Under the pieces are notes generated by a model. That model saw nothing but the letters and a program-made list of their open reading frames with translations, did not search any database and was not told the origin of the DNA. From an uncultured Oscillospiraceae bacterium (GTDB lineage: Bacteria; Bacillota; Clostridia; Oscillospirales; Acutalibacteraceae), in the NCBI GenBank assembly GCA_900555545.1, contig USLQ01000030.1, positions 1 to 8,177 on the forward strand: a stretch of 8,177 nucleotides of DNA, given 5' to 3'. Both the position numbers and the translations under genes were made by a program. This document shows, in pieces, positions 5,649-8,177 of the stretch; within the stretch, counting starts at the first letter, position 1, and each line of letters opens with the position of its first letter.

Positions 5649-5685
5649 AACGATCGTGGAGCGGGGAGGCCATTCCCTTTTATTT
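5624..5685 (+). terminator. Long hairpin terminator downstream of the membrane protein gene
   Basis: GGAATGGCC (5624-5632) pairs perfectly with GGCCATTCC (5668-5676), followed by CTTTTATTT. Inner C-rich and G-rich segments (near 5632-5635 and 5662-5666) and a CGAT/ATCG hairpin can pair inside the loop, so the structure is probably a long stem and not an open loop. It ends plus-strand transcription just where the convergent DUF2007-like gene ends. Confidence 0.6.
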
Positions 5686-5910
5686 GCTGCTGTGCAGGAT
5701 TTGAACCGCGCGGCCATAGTCCTTTTTCTTTACATAAAAGACACACGTGTGCTGCTCCCTGGCGCACGGTACGGCGCTCCGCTCCGGACGGGCGGAAAAT
5801 CGATCGGGATAATCGCTCGTTGCCGGGATCCCATTGTCCCGCAGCAGGCCGCGAATCCGCGCCTCCTCCTCGATGGAATGGGTGACAGCCAGCTCTCTCC
5901 TGTTAAACAT
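5680..5910 (-). CDS. DUF2007-like small protein
   Basis: The 76-residue protein begins MFNRRELAVTHSIEEEARIR and ends with FYVKKKDYGRAVQIL. This matches the pattern of the small DUF2007 ('putative signal transducing protein') group: a beta strand, a helix of the 'eA..i...L...GI' type (residues 14-28), a variable loop, and a strand with a V.KKDY.RA helix. These proteins fold like a small ferredoxin-like module and have no established biochemical role. The ATG at 5910 has GGAGG 10 bases upstream. It lies 85 bases downstream of the DUF885 lipoprotein gene on the same strand with no clear terminator between, so co-transcription is possible. The middle (residues 33-52) is arginine- and proline-rich and looks unstructured. 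Its stop lies within the terminator of the convergent membrane-protein gene. Confidence 0.68.
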   Translation of the reverse strand: MFNRRELAVTHSIEEEARIRGLLRDNGIPATSDYPDRFSARPERSAVPCAREQHTCVFYVKKKDYGRAVQILHSSK

Positions 5911-5995
5911 CGCTCAAGTTCCTCCTCTAAGGCATTGACGTTGATAATGTTATCCTTTATGGGTACGTACAGCCTCACATGAAGCGCAAAATCAT

Positions 5996-7774
5996 TTATG
6001 CCACGCTGTCGATATACGCCTGCACATTCCGCTCCACTACAGTAAACGGTGCCGTCCCGCTCTGGAGCAACGCCTGATGAAAGGACTTCTCGTCAAAATT
6101 ATCCCCCAGCGCCTCCTCCGCCTGTTGCCGGAGCCCGGCAAACTCCTCATAGCCCACATAGTAGGGCTCAAAGGCGCAGGGATTCGCCCACAGCTGGTTG
6201 TACTGGCCGGCCGCAGCCTCGCCGTTGATGACAAAGCCGATGCCGTTCAGGTAGTCGGTGAACTCCTGAAGGCTCCATCCGTCATAGTGGATACCGATAT
6301 CGCACAGGATGATTGCGCAGTAAGTGACGAGTTCGTTCTCCCGATACACATCCAGCAGCGCCGGATCGATCCCATCCAGATAGTCGAGCGCCTCGTACTG
6401 CGCATAGACGGCATATCCCTCCGAATATGCCGGCACGTTGGCCACCGCCTTAACGTAGTTGCTCTGGATGTTCTCATACATATAGGCGTACTGGTACATA
6501 TGGCCGGGGAACCCCTCGTGTGCCACTGTGGAATAGGTGGAAATCGACCCAATTTCGCCCGTGTTGGGATTGACGCGCAGCTGCTGCACGGATCCGCCGT
6601 CGAGCGGCGGGATGTTAAAATATGCCGCCACGCCCGAATCCGAGGCAATCTCCTCATTGACCGCCTGGATCTCATAGTTCAGGTTGGACACGGCGGGGAA
6701 ATCCGCCGTGATCGCCCCCTCTAAATCCGCCAGAATCTCCTCATAGCTTGTATAGCCCGTCTCGGGCAGGGCGCCGGTGAGAACCGGCTCGATCACATCC
6801 GGATTTTGCGTAATCAGCTGGCGCAGGCTGTTCATATGGCCGCCGTAGGCCGCTGTCATCATGTCCCGCACCTGCTCCACGGATTTATCGGAGCCGATAT
6901 TCTGCCGCATCAGCAGCGCATAGTATTCCTTGCCATTTTCAAAGTTGGCCAGGCCGCCTGTGTTATTGACGCCCATCGCCTTTAACTCCTCCATCGTATC
7001 GCAGATTGACTGATACGCCGGGAGGAAAGAATCCCGAAACGCCTGCGCCAGACGGGATTTGCAATCCGATTTTTCCTGTTCGGTGGCGGAGAGCGCATCG
7101 ATAGATGCCTGCATTGCAGTGAGTACAGCGCTATTCTCCCCCTGCTCTACAATGCCGGTGCAATAGTCGGTCACCGCGTCCAGATCCGTCATCAACAGGC
7201 CGCGCTTTGCCTGCTCCCTTGTATATGCCAGGGCGCTGTCCACATATGGCTTTACGTCCTGGACAAGGGCGATCAGATCCTCCACATCCTGCATACTGTA
7301 TATTGTCAAATCGGCAAAAAATGTGGGGATGGCAAAATGGAGTCCGGTCATACTCTGGAAAAGCTGCGTGTAGTAGTCAAATTTAGAATCCGATAGCTGT
7401 ACCGACAGATCGATCTGGTTTTCAAATGTGTCGTAGATATCCTGCTGCTGCGCAGTGAGCAGGTTCCGGTTGAATTCCTGAAATGCGGCCTGGAGCTCCC
7501 GCAGATCGGCCCGCTGCTGCTTCATCACTTCCGGTGTAAAACGCGCGCCAAGGTTCACGGGAATATTTTCGGAATCCACGCCGAATTCCTCCGGATTGCG
7601 CAGATAGACATGTGCGGTCGCGTAATCGCTCTCCATCGTACTGACAAACACGTTATTGATAAAGGTATCAAATTGCTGCTGTTCCCACGCGGTTTTTAAT
7701 TCGGAACAGCCTGAAAGGGAAAACACCAGCAGGAGCGCTGCCGCCAGAGCGGGAATCCTCCGGATTCTTTTCAT
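5996..7774 (-). CDS. DUF885 family lipoprotein with a zinc-peptidase-like motif
   Basis: The 592-residue protein is a predicted surface lipoprotein. MKRIRRIP is followed by a hydrophobic stretch (8-20) and the lipobox L20-S-G-C23, so C23 should be lipidated after signal peptidase II cleavage. The long helical body and C-terminal half fit the DUF885 family. HEGFPGH (419-425) is the HExxPGH metal-binding and catalytic motif, and SEGYAVYAQ (451-459) matches the family's EGWAxYxE segment, with E452 the likely third zinc ligand. These are features of M3-like zinc metallopeptidases, so an extracytoplasmic carboxypeptidase or oligopeptidase role is inferred; the substrate is unknown. The ATG at 7774 has GGAGG 7 bases upstream, and an extended -10 box lies at 7811-7819. 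It is full length for the family. The downstream DUF2007-like gene may share its transcript; the upstream ABC-F gene is on the same strand. Confidence 0.9.
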   Translation of the reverse strand: MKRIRRIPALAAALLLVFSLSGCSELKTAWEQQQFDTFINNVFVSTMESDYATAHVYLRNPEEFGVDSENIPVNLGARFTPEVMKQQRADLRELQAAFQEFNRNLLTAQQQDIYDTFENQIDLSVQLSDSKFDYYTQLFQSMTGLHFAIPTFFADLTIYSMQDVEDLIALVQDVKPYVDSALAYTREQAKRGLLMTDLDAVTDYCTGIVEQGENSAVLTAMQASIDALSATEQEKSDCKSRLAQAFRDSFLPAYQSICDTMEELKAMGVNNTGGLANFENGKEYYALLMRQNIGSDKSVEQVRDMMTAAYGGHMNSLRQLITQNPDVIEPVLTGALPETGYTSYEEILADLEGAITADFPAVSNLNYEIQAVNEEIASDSGVAAYFNIPPLDGGSVQQLRVNPNTGEIGSISTYSTVAHEGFPGHMYQYAYMYENIQSNYVKAVANVPAYSEGYAVYAQYEALDYLDGIDPALLDVYRENELVTYCAIILCDIGIHYDGWSLQEFTDYLNGIGFVINGEAAAGQYNQLWANPCAFEPYYVGYEEFAGLRQQAEEALGDNFDEKSFHQALLQSGTAPFTVVERNVQAYIDSVA

Positions 7775-7810
7775 CGTCTCGCCTCCAAAAAATTTTAGTT
7801 TTGCATCTCC

Positions 7811-7819
7811 ATCATATCA
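7811..7819 (-). promoter_or_regulatory. Extended -10 promoter of the DUF885 gene
   Basis: On the minus strand TGA precedes TATGAT (complement of 7811-7816), an extended -10 with 5 of 6 matches; a second TATGAT overlaps it by one base upstream. No good -35 box is seen. Transcription would begin near 7804, about 30 bases before the ATG at 7774. Confidence 0.45.
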
Positions 7820-7859
7820 TATTTATCTATAAAAGTCCCGTGTTTTCACCCCAATTTTG

Positions 7860-8177
7860 TCAGTCCAAGGAAAATTCACGTGTGGCGGCCTGCTCGCAAA
7901 AGCGCTGATCGTGCTCGACAAATATGGCGGTGCTCCCATTCTCCCGCAGCAGGGATTCGATTTGCATCCGCGCGATCACATCGATGTAATTGAGCGGCTC
8001 ATCCCAGATATAGAGGTGGGCCGGCTCGCACATGCTGCGGGCGAGGAGCACCTCTTTTTTCTGCCCGGCGCTGTACGTCTCAAGCGGGCGGTCAAACAGC
8101 TCCCGCGGGAAGTCGAATTTGCGCAGGAGGGTGCGCAGGAGGGTGGGATCCACCCCGGACTGGTCGATATAATCCTC
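7860..8177 (-). CDS. ABC-F family ATPase, C-terminal part (Lsa/Vga-like), cut by the window edge
   Basis: The minus-strand frame is open from the right edge to TGA at 7860-7862, giving the last 105 residues of an ATP-binding cassette. In this fragment ETYSAGQ (33-39) is the ABC signature loop, LYIWDEPLNYID (55-66) holds Walker B and the catalytic glutamate E60, and VEHD (87-90) is the switch histidine. The wording 'YSAGQKK.VLLARS.CE.AHLYIWDEPLN.ID' closely resembles the second cassette of ABC-F ribosome-protection proteins such as Lsa and Vga, which bind stalled ribosomes and displace antibiotics; they are cytosolic and not transporters. Whether this one gives resistance cannot be judged from this part. 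A GTG at 8153-8151 is internal, not the start: the frame continues upstream as EDYIDQSG. The first cassette, linker and promoter lie outside the window. Confidence 0.88.
   Translation of the reverse strand, partial: EDYIDQSGVDPTLLRTLLRKFDFPRELFDRPLETYSAGQKKEVLLARSMCEPAHLYIWDEPLNYIDVIARMQIESLLRENGSTAIFVEHDQRFCEQAATREFSLD

Noticed and set aside
5730..5978. 82-codon minus-strand frame with GTG start upstream of and overlapping the DUF2007-like gene
   Set aside because: It overlaps the better-supported small gene in another frame and, beyond its first 25 residues, becomes Arg/Pro-rich with no pattern. Its early part could be leader, but nothing supports it as a gene.
6077..6724. 215-codon plus-strand frame opposite the DUF885 gene
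   Set aside because: It is antisense to a well-supported lipoprotein and shows no domain; long shadow frames are common in GC-rich genes.
1..8177. CRISPR array, insertion sequence, tRNA or rRNA
   Set aside because: I found no regularly spaced repeats, transposase-like frames, terminal inverted repeats around a gene, or cloverleaf-type sequence on reading both strands.

Overview
The window looks like a chromosomal stretch from a Gram-positive anaerobe of the Clostridia (Bacillota). The reasons are strong GGAGG-type ribosome binding sites, extended -10 promoters, GC-rich hairpin-plus-T terminators, an ABC-F protein of the Lsa/Vga kind, a lipoprotein of the DUF885 family, and small housekeeping-like families (MmcQ/YjbR, GrpB, a short pyrophosphatase-like domain) typical of that class. 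This is inferred from gene families and signals; no marker gene is present. It reads as a patchwork of single-gene or two-gene units on alternating strands, not one large operon. No phage, transposase, CRISPR, tRNA or rRNA is visible.

Layout. Bases 1-135 hold the end of an upstream unit closed by two back-to-back intrinsic terminators. Bases 160-1599 carry two plus-strand genes of lower GC, a GNAT acetyltransferase and a calcineurin-like metallophosphoesterase, each behind its own extended -10 promoter. From about 1648 the sequence becomes clearly more GC-rich. An MmcQ/YjbR protein and a HAD hydrolase follow, coupled by an ATGA overlap. Converging on them is a minus-strand P-loop kinase-like gene (2714-3249) broken by a one-base shift in an A7 run. 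Diverging from that gene is a radical SAM protein (3305-4078), which converges on a minus-strand gene (4135-5007) encoding GrpB fused to a pyrophosphatase-like domain.

Next come a plus-strand four-helix membrane protein (5181-5570), a possible 24-residue ORF right behind it, and a terminator hairpin. The remaining genes are on the minus strand: a small DUF2007-like protein (5680-5910), a secreted DUF885 lipoprotein with a zinc-peptidase-like HExxPGH motif (5996-7774), and the C-terminal end of an ABC-F ATPase that enters from beyond the right edge (7860-8177).

The genes do not form one obvious pathway. The only firm functional link is translational coupling of mmcQ-like and HAD genes. The most interesting points are the GrpB-pyrophosphatase fusion, the A7 frameshift that falls exactly in a -1 slippery register, the HAD protein lacking its usual general acid/base aspartate, and the small ORF overlapping a terminator. 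I see no clear sign of a wholly new multi-gene system.
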